DNA of 41,563 nt. Source: CALBTQ01 sp036743315. GTDB lineage: Bacteria; Lernaellota; Lernaellaia; Lernaellales; Lernaellaceae. The position numbers were made by a program, and so were the translations under genes. The stretch is from positions 1-41,563 of the forward strand of contig DAINPV010000003.1 in the NCBI GenBank assembly GCA_036743315.1, written 5' to 3'. A model generated the notes under the pieces. That model was not told where the DNA came from and did no database searches. It was given only the letters and a program-made list of their open reading frames with translations. Every line of letters starts with the position of its first letter. The first letter of the stretch is position 1. Below, in pieces: positions 33,829-41,293 of this stretch.

Positions 33829-35196
33829 ATGCGGCGGCGTCCGGCCCTCGTCCTGACCGCCGCCTTCCTCGCCGTCCTCGCTCTCTGGGCGGGGGCGCAG
33901 GAAAATCAGCCGACCACCGCCGCCCCCGGTTTCGCGCCGGGGGCGGATTTTTTAATCGGCTTCGCGACCGTCGACCTTACCCCCGATCCGGTTGCTTCAC
34001 CGGGCCAACTGCACGGTTACGGCGCGCGCGAAAACGCCCAAGCCGCCGGCGTGCTCGATCCGTTGTACGCGCGGGCGATGGTCGTGCGCGATCGCGCCGG
34101 CCGCCTCGTCGGCATCGTCGCCGTCGATCTGTTGCTGGTCACCGCCGACGTGCGCGACGCGGCCGTCTCCCGCCTGCGCCGGCTGGGCTTCAACGATCAC
34201 AACCTGCTGCTGACCGCCACGCATACCCATTCGGGCTACGCCAACTACGATCGGCGCCTGCTCGTCGAGCACTACTTCGGCGATTACAACCCGCAACGCT
34301 TCGAATGGACCGTCGCCGGCGTCGTGCGCGCCGTCGAGTCGGCCTTCGCCGACCTGCTGCCGGGGCGCCTGCTCGTCGCCCAAACGAAGCTGCCCGGCCT
34401 CAACCGCAACCGCCGCGAGCCGGCCTACGACATGGACACGGGCCGCTGGACCGACAACGCGCCGCAACCCGAACGCTTCCCCACCGACGAGACAATGACC
34501 GTGCTGCGCGTCACCGACCCCGCCGGCGCCCCGCGCGGCGCGGTGGTGCATTACACCGCGCACCCGACGATTCTTTCGCCCGCCAACCTCCGCTACAGCG
34601 CCGAATGGCCCGGCGTAATGTGCGCCGCCCTGCCGGATCGTCACGGGACAACGTTGCTGCTCAACGGCGCGCTCGGCGACGTCGCCGCGCCGCAACAACA
34701 CTGGGGCGATCCGGCCGATGAACCGGCGCGCATGACCGACTACGGCCACGCCGTTGCTCAACGCGCCGACACCCTGCTGACCCAAGCCCAGGCGACGCGC
34801 ATTTCCGCGGTCGGCGGCTTCAGCGCCCGCCGCATTCCCCCGCCGATTCTGCTGCGCTTCTATTATGGAGTACGCATGTTCGGTCCGTTGCGCAAAGCCT
34901 TCCTGCTCAGCGAAAACATCGTGCTGCAAACGGTCCGCCTCGGCGATCTCGTGCTCTTCGCCGTACCCGGCGAACCGACCGCCGCCGTCGGCGAGCACAT
35001 CAAAGCGCTCTGCCCCGCCGGGTCGACCTGCCTGGTCGTCGCCCCGGCCAACGACTACATCGGCTACCTGGTCGCCGCCGACGAATACGCACAAGGCTCC
35101 TACCATGCCGACTCGTGTTTCTTCGCCGAACGCACCGTGCCGTTTTTGCTGGATGGATTCACTCTCGCCTTGAGAAATTTGCAGCAGAATTTTTAG
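33829..35196 (+). CDS. Exported neutral/alkaline ceramidase-family protein, nucleophile Ser replaced
   Basis: A 455-residue exported protein matching the N-terminal catalytic domain of neutral ceramidases, which hydrolyse N-acyl-sphingosine. It has a signal peptide (LTAAFLAVLALWAGA), GFATVDLTPDP, and TATHTHSG with His132/134. HYTAHPTIL gives His245, VPGEPTAAVGEH gives Glu382 and ANDYIGYLVAADEYAQGSYHA gives Tyr410. These match the zinc ligands recalled for the Pseudomonas enzyme (His, His, Glu, Tyr). The family motif NxGDVSPN holds the nucleophile Ser. Here it reads NGALGDVAAP with Ala286 in that place. The C-terminal beta domain of about 200 residues is absent. It may hydrolyse another amide or be a non-catalytic binder. 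Translation is coupled to the lipoprotein gene. Confidence 0.85.
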   Translation: MRRRPALVLTAAFLAVLALWAGAQENQPTTAAPGFAPGADFLIGFATVDLTPDPVASPGQLHGYGARENAQAAGVLDPLYARAMVVRDRAGRLVGIVAVDLLLVTADVRDAAVSRLRRLGFNDHNLLLTATHTHSGYANYDRRLLVEHYFGDYNPQRFEWTVAGVVRAVESAFADLLPGRLLVAQTKLPGLNRNRREPAYDMDTGRWTDNAPQPERFPTDETMTVLRVTDPAGAPRGAVVHYTAHPTILSPANLRYSAEWPGVMCAALPDRHGTTLLLNGALGDVAAPQQHWGDPADEPARMTDYGHAVAQRADTLLTQAQATRISAVGGFSARRIPPPILLRFYYGVRMFGPLRKAFLLSENIVLQTVRLGDLVLFAVPGEPTAAVGEHIKALCPAGSTCLVVAPANDYIGYLVAADEYAQGSYHADSCFFAERTVPFLLDGFTLALRNLQQNF

Positions 35197-35265
35197 GGAA
35201 CATCACGCGGCAGCTCCCTCCCCGAATTTCCTCCGATTAAAAAGGTCAGGAAAATAATTTGCCGG

Positions 35266-35336
35266 TCCTGGATTCCCGCCTTCGCGGGAATGACAAATCC
35301 TTTCGTCATCGTCGGGCTTGACCTGGGGATCCAGGA
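35266..35336. repeat. Dispersed-repeat-like inverted element (MITE-like)
   Basis: Outer arms TCCTGGATTCCC (35266-35277) and GGGGATCCAGGA (35325-35336) are inverted copies with one mismatch. Inside lies ATTCCCGCCTTCGCGGGAAT (35272-35291), an 8-bp stem with a 4-base loop. It fits the ATTCCC-N8-GGGAAT consensus of neisserial dRS3 repeats. A second CGGGCTTGACC module follows. Similar intergenic units are scattered through many proteobacterial genomes. It sits in the space between two convergent operons. Confidence 0.75.
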
Positions 35337-35346
35337 TTCCTTTACC

Positions 35347-35363
35347 GCCGCGTGAAACGCGGC
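35347..35363. terminator. Possible hairpin terminator between convergent operons
   Basis: GCCGCGT and ACGCGGC form a 7-bp perfect stem around GAA. Tails are only weakly T-rich on either side, so termination strength is uncertain. It lies 16 bases before the end of the convergent polyprenyl-phosphate transferase gene. Together with the repeat at 35266-35336 it accounts for most of the 183-bp gene-free stretch. Confidence 0.35.
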
Positions 35364-35379
35364 TTACCTCTTAAAACAA

Positions 35380-36279
35380 TCAATGCAGAATCGCCACCAC
35401 GCAAATGAAATACAGCGCGATGTCGATCAGGATCGGTTTGTCGGTCAGCAACGCGCGCGTCGGGCTGCCGCCGATTTCCTTTTGGTGCACCAGGTACAGG
35501 TAGCGGAAAATGCCGTACAGCACGAAGGGAATCGTCAACGGCAGAAACACCGCCTTTTCCGCGAAGGTCGCGACCGTTTCGTCGCTCATCGTGTACAGGC
35601 TGTAGGCGATGACCGTTGCGGCGGTGACCATCGCGATCATCTGGTCCAGGAAGGTCGTCGAGTATTCCTGCAGAATCTTGCGGTGCGACTTACCGCCGTC
35701 GGCCAGTTGCGTCAGCTCGTGCCGGCGCTTGCCGAAGCCCAGAAAGAGCGCCAGCAGCGTCGTGCAGGCGATCATCCAGAAACTGTTGGGCACGTTGATC
35801 AACGCGCTGCCCGCCGCCACGCGCAGCACGAAGCCCAGCGCGATGCACATCACGTCCAGAATCACCACATGCTTGAGCCGTTTCGAATAAGCGATCTGCA
35901 GCGCCAGGTAGGCCAGCAGAATCCCCGCGAAGTCCAGACCCACTTTGCGCGAAATGATGTTCAAGCCCAGCGCCAGCGCGAAGGCCAGGGCGACGATCGC
36001 CCACACCGCCTGCCGCGCGACTTCCTCCGGCAACTGCCCCGCCGGAATCGGCCGCAGCCGCTTGACCGGGTGCGCGCGATCGCGCTCCACGTCGGCCAGG
36101 TCGTTGAACAGATACACCGCGCCGGAAATCAGGCAAAACGCCGCGAAGCCGCCGAAGGTGACGAGCTGGTTGAGCGGATCGAATACGTTGCCGCCGAACA
36201 ACAGCGCGGGGAAGACCATGAAGTTCTTCACCCACTGATGCGGACGCATCGATTTGACGATCGGTTTAAGATAGTGCAA
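35380..36279 (-). CDS. UbiA-family decaprenyl-phosphate phosphoribosyltransferase-like protein
   Basis: A 299-residue inner-membrane prenyltransferase with about nine helices. Motifs are MRPHQWVKNFMVFPALLF at the start, YLFNDLADVERDRAHPVKRL with the first Asp-rich metal site, RPIPAGQLP, the second site near LQIAYSKRLKHVVILDVM, and FLGFGKRRHEL then FLDQMIAMVTAATVIAYSLY. This matches the DPPR synthase group (Rv3806c-like). That enzyme moves 5-phosphoribose from PRPP to decaprenyl phosphate on the way to decaprenyl-phosphoryl-arabinose. The DprE1/DprE2 epimerase genes are not in the window. It begins 6 bases after the pilT-like gene and is last in the recA transcript. Confidence 0.88.
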   Translation of the reverse strand: MHYLKPIVKSMRPHQWVKNFMVFPALLFGGNVFDPLNQLVTFGGFAAFCLISGAVYLFNDLADVERDRAHPVKRLRPIPAGQLPEEVARQAVWAIVALAFALALGLNIISRKVGLDFAGILLAYLALQIAYSKRLKHVVILDVMCIALGFVLRVAAGSALINVPNSFWMIACTTLLALFLGFGKRRHELTQLADGGKSHRKILQEYSTTFLDQMIAMVTAATVIAYSLYTMSDETVATFAEKAVFLPLTIPFVLYGIFRYLYLVHQKEIGGSPTRALLTDKPILIDIALYFICVVAILH

Positions 36280-36285
36280 CGGCCG

Positions 36286-37485
36286 CTACTCCGAAAAGCG
36301 TTCCAGTAGATCGTCCAGCTGGCCGCCGCCCGCCGGCGCGGCTCCGCCGCCCTTGCCGCCGCCCTTTTTTTTGTCCTCGTCGAACTGGCGGTAGTCGGCT
36401 TCGTCGGCGCCGGAAATGCCCTTGAGCCGCATCGCCAGATCCGACGGGTTGGTCGCCTGCTCCAACGCTTCCTCGATGGTGATCAGGTTCTGCCGCACCA
36501 GGTCCAGCAGACTCATGTCGAACGATTGCATGCCGTAGGTGGTGTAGCTTTGTTTCATGATCGTCGGAATCTCCGACGTCTTGTTCATATCGCGAATCGC
36601 CGCCGCGGCGCGCGAATTGTTGACCATGATTTCCACCGCCGGCACCCGGCCGTGGCCGTCCGCACGGGGAATCAGCCGCTGGCAGACGATCGCCTTGAGC
36701 GCCGTGGCCAACTGTTGGCGCACCTGCGCCTGCTGATGCGCCGGGTAGAAACTCAGGATGCGGTTGATCGTCTCCATCACGTCGGTCGTGTGCAGCGTCG
36801 ACAGCATCAGGTGGCCGGTTTCTGCGGCCATCAGCGCCGTGTTGATCGTTTCCAGGTCGCGCATCTCGCCGACCAGAATGACGTCCGGGTCCTGCCGCAA
36901 CGCCGAGCGCAACGCCCCCAGAAAGTCCTGCGTGTCGAAGCCGATCTCCCGCTGGCTGATCAGGCTCATCTTGTCGCGCAACAAAAACTCGATCGGATCC
37001 TCGACGGTGAGAATGTGACAGGTGCGATGCGTGTTGATGTACTCGATCATCGACGCCAGCGTCGTCGATTTGCCCGAGCCGGTCGCGCCGGTGACCAGGA
37101 TCATCCCGCGCCGTTCCATGCAGATCTTTTGCAGCGCCGGCGGCAGGTGCAGATCCTCGAAGGTTTGCACCTTGAACGGGATCACGCGGAAGGCGATCGC
37201 GATCGTGCCGCGCTGCTGAAACACGTTCACGCGGAAACGCCCGATGCCCGGCACGCTGTAGGCCAGATCGACTTCGTGCTTCTTTTTGTATACCTCGATC
37301 TGCCACTCGTCCATGATCGCCTTGGCCGCCGCGCTCATGTCCTGCGCGGTCAACGGCGGATGCTTTTGCAGCTCGTGCAGTTTGCCGTCGATGCGGAACA
37401 CCGGCACCTTGCCCGGCTTCAGATGCACGTCCGACGCACCGTTGTCCACGGCCGCCTTGAGCAATCGATTCAGGTCCAGTTGCAT
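36286..37485 (-). CDS. pilT: Type IV pilus retraction ATPase, PilT/PilU family
   Basis: A 399-residue cytosolic hexameric ATPase that drives pilus retraction. The N-domain has ASDVHLKPGKVPVFRIDGKL. The ATPase domain has ILVTGATGSGKSTTLASMI (Walker A), ILTVEDPIEFL (Asp box), LRQDPDVILVGEMRDLETI (Walker B) and LMLSTLHTTDVMETINRIL (His box). The end of the core, IPTIMKQSYTTYGMQSFD then LITIEEALEQATNPSDLAMR, could fit PilU as well as PilT, so the symbol is provisional. A Gly/Lys-rich tail (DKKKGGGKGGGAAPAGGG) closes with a helix, DDLLERFSE. It starts 4 bases after recA and ends 6 bases before the next gene. Confidence 0.9.
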   Translation of the reverse strand: MQLDLNRLLKAAVDNGASDVHLKPGKVPVFRIDGKLHELQKHPPLTAQDMSAAAKAIMDEWQIEVYKKKHEVDLAYSVPGIGRFRVNVFQQRGTIAIAFRVIPFKVQTFEDLHLPPALQKICMERRGMILVTGATGSGKSTTLASMIEYINTHRTCHILTVEDPIEFLLRDKMSLISQREIGFDTQDFLGALRSALRQDPDVILVGEMRDLETINTALMAAETGHLMLSTLHTTDVMETINRILSFYPAHQQAQVRQQLATALKAIVCQRLIPRADGHGRVPAVEIMVNNSRAAAAIRDMNKTSEIPTIMKQSYTTYGMQSFDMSLLDLVRQNLITIEEALEQATNPSDLAMRLKGISGADEADYRQFDEDKKKGGGKGGGAAPAGGGQLDDLLERFSE

Positions 37486-37489
37486 CGCT

Positions 37490-38539
37490 CTAGTCCTCTG
37501 CGGTTTCGCTCTCCGCCGCGAAGGTCGGGCCGGACGTGGCCATCAACTTTTCGCGCAGCTCGGCGGCGACGTCGACATTGGCGGACAGGAAATTCTTCGC
37601 GTTCTCGCGTCCCTGGCCGATGCGCATCTCGCCGTAACTGTACCAGGTGCCCGACTTCTCCAGGATGCCCAGGTCCGACGCCAGATCGACCAGCTCGCCG
37701 TCCTGGCTGATGCCCTGCCCGAAGATGATGTCGAATTCCGCCTGCCGGAACGGCGGCGCCACCTTGTTCTTGACCACCTTCACCCGCGTACGGTTGCCGA
37801 TCACTTCCTGCCCGACCTTGATCGAGCTGATGCGGCGGATGTCCAGCCGCACCGTGCTGTAGAACTTCAGCGCGTTGCCGCCCGGCGTCGTTTCCGGGTT
37901 GCCGAACATCACGCCGATCTTCATGCGGATTTGGTTGATGAAAATCAACAGCGTTTCGCTTTTGTTTAAAATCGCCGTCAGCTTGCGCAGCGCCTGGCTC
38001 ATCAAGCGCGCCTGCAAACCCACGTGCGCGTCGCCCATGTCGCCCTCGATCTCCGCTTTGGGCACCAGCGCGGCCACCGAGTCGATGACCACCACGTCGA
38101 TCGCGCCCGAACGCACCAGCACCTCGGCGATCTCCAACGCCTGCTCGCCGGTGTCCGGCTGCGACAACAACAGATCGTCGACCTGAACGCCCAGCTTGCG
38201 CGCGTAAACCGGATCCAACGCGTGTTCGGCGTCGATGTACGCGGCCACGCCGCCCACTTTCTGCGCCGCCGCCACCGCATGCAGCGCCAGCGTCGTTTTG
38301 CCCGACGCTTCCGGGCCGAAAATCTCCACCACGCGTCCGCGCGGCAAGCCGCCCACGCCCAGCGCCATGTCCAGCCCGATCGACCCGGTGCTGATCGCGT
38401 CGACCTTGACGTGCGGCACGCCGTCGCCCAGGCGCATGATCGCGCCCTTGCCGAACTGCCGCTCGATCTGCGTCACCGCCAGATCGACCGCCTTTTGCCG
38501 TTGCGCCGCTTGTTTCTCCGCCGCTTTGTCCTCTGCCAT
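37490..38539 (-). CDS. recA: Recombinase RecA
   Basis: A 349-residue DNA strand-exchange recombinase. ATG 38539 is chosen because AAGGAGT lies five bases before it and the earlier reading to 38626 is not RecA-like. Motifs are QFGKGAIMRLGD, GPEASGKTTLALHA (Walker A), YIDAEHALDPVYA with the catalytic Glu, VVVIDSVAALVPKAE (Walker B), GLQARLMSQALRKLT and INQIRMKIGVMFGNPETTPG (loop 2, DNA contact). The C-terminus is short and acidic, as usual. It is the first gene of a transcript with pilT and a polyprenyl transferase. No recX follows. Confidence 0.98.
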   Translation of the reverse strand: MAEDKAAEKQAAQRQKAVDLAVTQIERQFGKGAIMRLGDGVPHVKVDAISTGSIGLDMALGVGGLPRGRVVEIFGPEASGKTTLALHAVAAAQKVGGVAAYIDAEHALDPVYARKLGVQVDDLLLSQPDTGEQALEIAEVLVRSGAIDVVVIDSVAALVPKAEIEGDMGDAHVGLQARLMSQALRKLTAILNKSETLLIFINQIRMKIGVMFGNPETTPGGNALKFYSTVRLDIRRISSIKVGQEVIGNRTRVKVVKNKVAPPFRQAEFDIIFGQGISQDGELVDLASDLGILEKSGTWYSYGEMRIGQGRENAKNFLSANVDVAAELREKLMATSGPTFAAESETAED

Positions 38540-38573
38540 GAACGACTCCTTGTTTGAAAAAATACATCCATCC

Positions 38574-38587
38574 GAATCGACCGATTC
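38574..38587. promoter_or_regulatory. Candidate operator dyad upstream of recA
   Basis: A perfect 6-bp-arm inverted repeat with a 2-base centre (minus strand GAATCGGTCGATTC), 35 bases before the recA start and within the only promoter-sized space. Position fits an SOS (LexA-type) operator, but the sequence does not match the LexA consensus sites I know. Promoter hexamers around it are weak. Confidence 0.4.
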
Positions 38588-38655
38588 TAACAACCAAACC
38601 GCCCCTTGGAAAGGTGCGCTTGGCAAGCCGCGCGAAAGCCCGTATCCTGCCGCCC

Positions 38656-39447
38656 ATGCTGGAAACGACCTTTCTTCCCGATCCGTTGTACGCCGATCCC
38701 GAAGCCTACGACGTCGCCTTTGGTTGGGATTCCTACGCCGAAACGACCGCCCTGCTCGCCGCCGCCGCTGCGCTGCTCGGCCGCGCGCCCGACAGCGCCC
38801 TCGACGTCGCTTGCGGCGCCGGCCGCACCCTGCGCGATTTCGCCCGCGCCGGCTTGATCGCGTACGGCTTGGATCGCGACGCGCGCCTGCTGCGCTATGC
38901 CAAGCGCCGCCTCGGCGAACTGGGCCTGAGTGCCGAGTTGATCGTCGCCGACATGCGCGACTTCACGCTGCCGCAGCCGGTCGACGTGGCCGGCAACGCG
39001 ATCAACGGCATCGGCTACCTCACCGAGCCCGGCGACCTCGACCGGCACCTGGCCGCGGTGGCCGCCAACCTTGTCCCCGGCGGTGTGTACATCGTGGAAA
39101 TGTCCTTCGGCCCGGTGGAAGCGCATTGGCTGGGCAAAGGCGAGCCCTGGGCCTTCGAGCGCGGCACGCTGCGCGTCATGGCCGATTGGCGCCTGCTGTC
39201 GGTCGACGAGGAAACCGGACTGGCCGAGCACGAAGCCACGCTGATCGTCCAGCGCCGCGGCGAACCCGAACGGCGCGTCGTCTGCCGGCACCGCATGCGC
39301 AAGTGGGATCAGCCGTCCTTCTACGCCCGCGTCGCCGCCGGCCCGCTGCGCCTCGCACAAATTCTCGGCCGCGATCTGCAGCCGCGCGATCCGGAACAGC
39401 GCTTGACCTACGACGACGACAACGTCTTCGTCTTTTTGCAGAAATAA
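38656..39447 (+). CDS. Class I SAM-dependent methyltransferase
   Basis: A 263-residue cytosolic methyltransferase. ATG 38656 is preferred to the codon at 38554 because the added segment reads as untranslated leader. The fold begins ALDVACGAGRTLRDFA (motif I, SAM-binding Gly-x-Gly), then IAYGLDRDARLLRYAKRRL with acidic motif II, LIVADMRDFTLP and NAINGIGYLTEPGDLDRHL. A beta-rich C-terminal part follows (EHEATLIVQRRGEPERRVV, then LTYDDDNVFVFLQK). It resembles the small-molecule group of Methyltransf_25-type proteins. The substrate is unknown. The gene is divergent from recA and its stop directly abuts the stop of the TldD-like gene. Confidence 0.88.
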   Translation: MLETTFLPDPLYADPEAYDVAFGWDSYAETTALLAAAAALLGRAPDSALDVACGAGRTLRDFARAGLIAYGLDRDARLLRYAKRRLGELGLSAELIVADMRDFTLPQPVDVAGNAINGIGYLTEPGDLDRHLAAVAANLVPGGVYIVEMSFGPVEAHWLGKGEPWAFERGTLRVMADWRLLSVDEETGLAEHEATLIVQRRGEPERRVVCRHRMRKWDQPSFYARVAAGPLRLAQILGRDLQPRDPEQRLTYDDDNVFVFLQK

Positions 39448-41157
39448 TCAGCGCGCGTACGGCGGCGGCAGAATCGGCGCGCGCGTCGGCTGATCGCTCA
39501 CCCGCTGCAACTCGATCTCCCGGACCAGCAGACTCGGCGCGACGCTGCTGACCGGCACGTAGCCCGATTCCGCGCCGCAATAGCCGTTGAACACGCCCAC
39601 GTCGTCGCCCGCCGCGATCACCTTGCTCACGCTCAGCAGTGGTGTGCCTACCATCTCCGCGCCGCGCACCAGTTCCTCCGCGCCCGTGTTGGCATCGACC
39701 CGCACCAGCAAAATCGGCCGGCTGGAAAACGCCTGGAAATTGTACTGCTGCGTCGACGTTTCGCCGCCCATGCCGTGCCGCAACCACACGCCGTAGGGCT
39801 TGTTCTGCGCCCGCGCCTCGCGCATCAACCTCTCCTTGAGCGACGCGACCGGCACGGTTCGGTCCGCGTGGACGATCATCGTGCCCATGCGGCTCATCGG
39901 CGCTCGCGCCGCCGACGCGCGTCCGTGGCCGTTCGAATGGCTGAAGCCCTTGACCGGCATGCGGCTTTGCAGCCAACCCACCAACTTGCCGTGGGTGATC
40001 AACTCGGTCGGCCGCGCCCGCACGCCCTCGTCGTCGATCAGGTAATGCCCGTTGAGCTCGACGCCGCCCGCGCTCGTCTGCGTCGGATCGTCGATCACGT
40101 TGATGAACTCCGGCAGCACCTGGTGCCCGATCTTGCCCTTGAACGTTTGCCCTTCCTGGTTGCTGCGGGTGCGGTCGCCTTCCAGCCGGTGCCCGATCGC
40201 CTCGTGGAAGAACGTGCCCGCCACGCTCGGGTCCAGAATCGCCGGACCGGTGTACGGTCCCAGCACCGGCGCGCGCCGCAACGCCAGCAGCTCCTCGGCC
40301 AGGCGCCGCACGCCGGTCAGCAGTTCGTCCTCCGCCGGCAGGCCCGCGCTCGTGCGCGCGTATTTGGTGTAAAAATGCTCCACCGTCATGCCGTCGTCGG
40401 CCAGCGCCTCGGCCTGCGCGCCGAACAGGAACAGAAAATCGATCGTCTTGACCCGCGCGCCCTCGGTGTTGATCAGGTACTGCGTCGTTTTAAAGGCCTG
40501 CACGTACACCTGCGAACTGATGATCTCCGGAAATTCCTTGAAGATCGCGCTCGCCTTTTTGGCCGCCGCCGACCACCGTGCGCGCTCGACCATCACGCCC
40601 GGGTCCGCGTCGATGTGTTGCACCGGCTCCTCGCGCGTGAAGTCGCTCTGCGGACCGTCCTGCTCCTCGCGGTACACCGCCCGCGCTTTTTTGTTCAGGT
40701 ACGCCGCCGACGCGTTCTTGAACCGCAGGTCGGTCACCCGCCACAGCCGGGCGCGCAAGGCGTCGACGTCGTCCTCGATCGGCGCGTCGATGTAACTCAG
40801 GTAATCCGCCACGTCGATTTCCGGATCGAAACTTTCCAGTTCGTCGATCGTCGAGGAATTGTCGAAGTCGTAATCGCCCACGCGCACCTCGACGTACAGC
40901 TTGCGCTCGACGCCCCCACCCTCGTTCAGCAACGCGCCCAACGTCGCCAGCGCGCGGAAGGAATCCTCCTCGGTCAGGCGATAGGCGATGAAATACGGCT
41001 TCTCGTAGCCCGGCAACGACAGCCGCTCGCGCGAGCGCTGCAGCTCGGCCTGCATCGCCGCAAAAATATCATCCTCGCCTGCCAGCGTCGGCCACGCGGC
41101 CGACGCCGCCACGATCGCCGCCGCCAAACACAAAACCATCAAACGTGCAGAGCGCAT
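39448..41157 (-). CDS. Exported TldD/PmbA-family metallopeptidase-like protein
   Basis: A 569-residue protein. It has a signal peptide (ARLMVLCLAAAIVAASAAW) and a TldD-type domain. In the second half FFHEAIGHRLEGDR carries the HExxxH metal motif (His318, Glu319, His323). It is followed by ELNGHYLIDDEGVRARPTEL, the Gly/Arg-rich SNGHGRASAARAPMSRMGT and a C-terminal sandwich containing GAEMVGTPLLSVSKVIAAGDD. Cytosolic TldD and TldE act as a pair of about 450-480 residues each. This one is longer, exported, and has no partner in the window. GAGGAGGGGG precedes ATG 41157 and TATAGT (41181-41186, minus) is a possible -10. Confidence 0.88.
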   Translation of the reverse strand: MRSARLMVLCLAAAIVAASAAWPTLAGEDDIFAAMQAELQRSRERLSLPGYEKPYFIAYRLTEEDSFRALATLGALLNEGGGVERKLYVEVRVGDYDFDNSSTIDELESFDPEIDVADYLSYIDAPIEDDVDALRARLWRVTDLRFKNASAAYLNKKARAVYREEQDGPQSDFTREEPVQHIDADPGVMVERARWSAAAKKASAIFKEFPEIISSQVYVQAFKTTQYLINTEGARVKTIDFLFLFGAQAEALADDGMTVEHFYTKYARTSAGLPAEDELLTGVRRLAEELLALRRAPVLGPYTGPAILDPSVAGTFFHEAIGHRLEGDRTRSNQEGQTFKGKIGHQVLPEFINVIDDPTQTSAGGVELNGHYLIDDEGVRARPTELITHGKLVGWLQSRMPVKGFSHSNGHGRASAARAPMSRMGTMIVHADRTVPVASLKERLMREARAQNKPYGVWLRHGMGGETSTQQYNFQAFSSRPILLVRVDANTGAEELVRGAEMVGTPLLSVSKVIAAGDDVGVFNGYCGAESGYVPVSSVAPSLLVREIELQRVSDQPTRAPILPPPYAR

Positions 41158-41293
41158 CGGCCCCCTCCTCGGTTTCTCTTACTATACCCATTAGTCGCGA
41201 CCGCCGAAACCGTCCCGTTGTTGCGGTTGTCATAGGAAGAGATTGTTTGCCGGCGCAAGATCGATTACCTTGGTGGCCATTGTGAGGATGACG

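Noticed and set aside
35266..35363. Hairpins considered as a tRNA or small RNA gene
   Set aside because: No cloverleaf or conserved T-loop. The stems match a dispersed-repeat pattern and a small hairpin.
39775..41235. 486-codon open frame opposite the TldD-like gene
   Set aside because: It is an antisense shadow. The minus strand carries the HExxxH motif and signal peptide.
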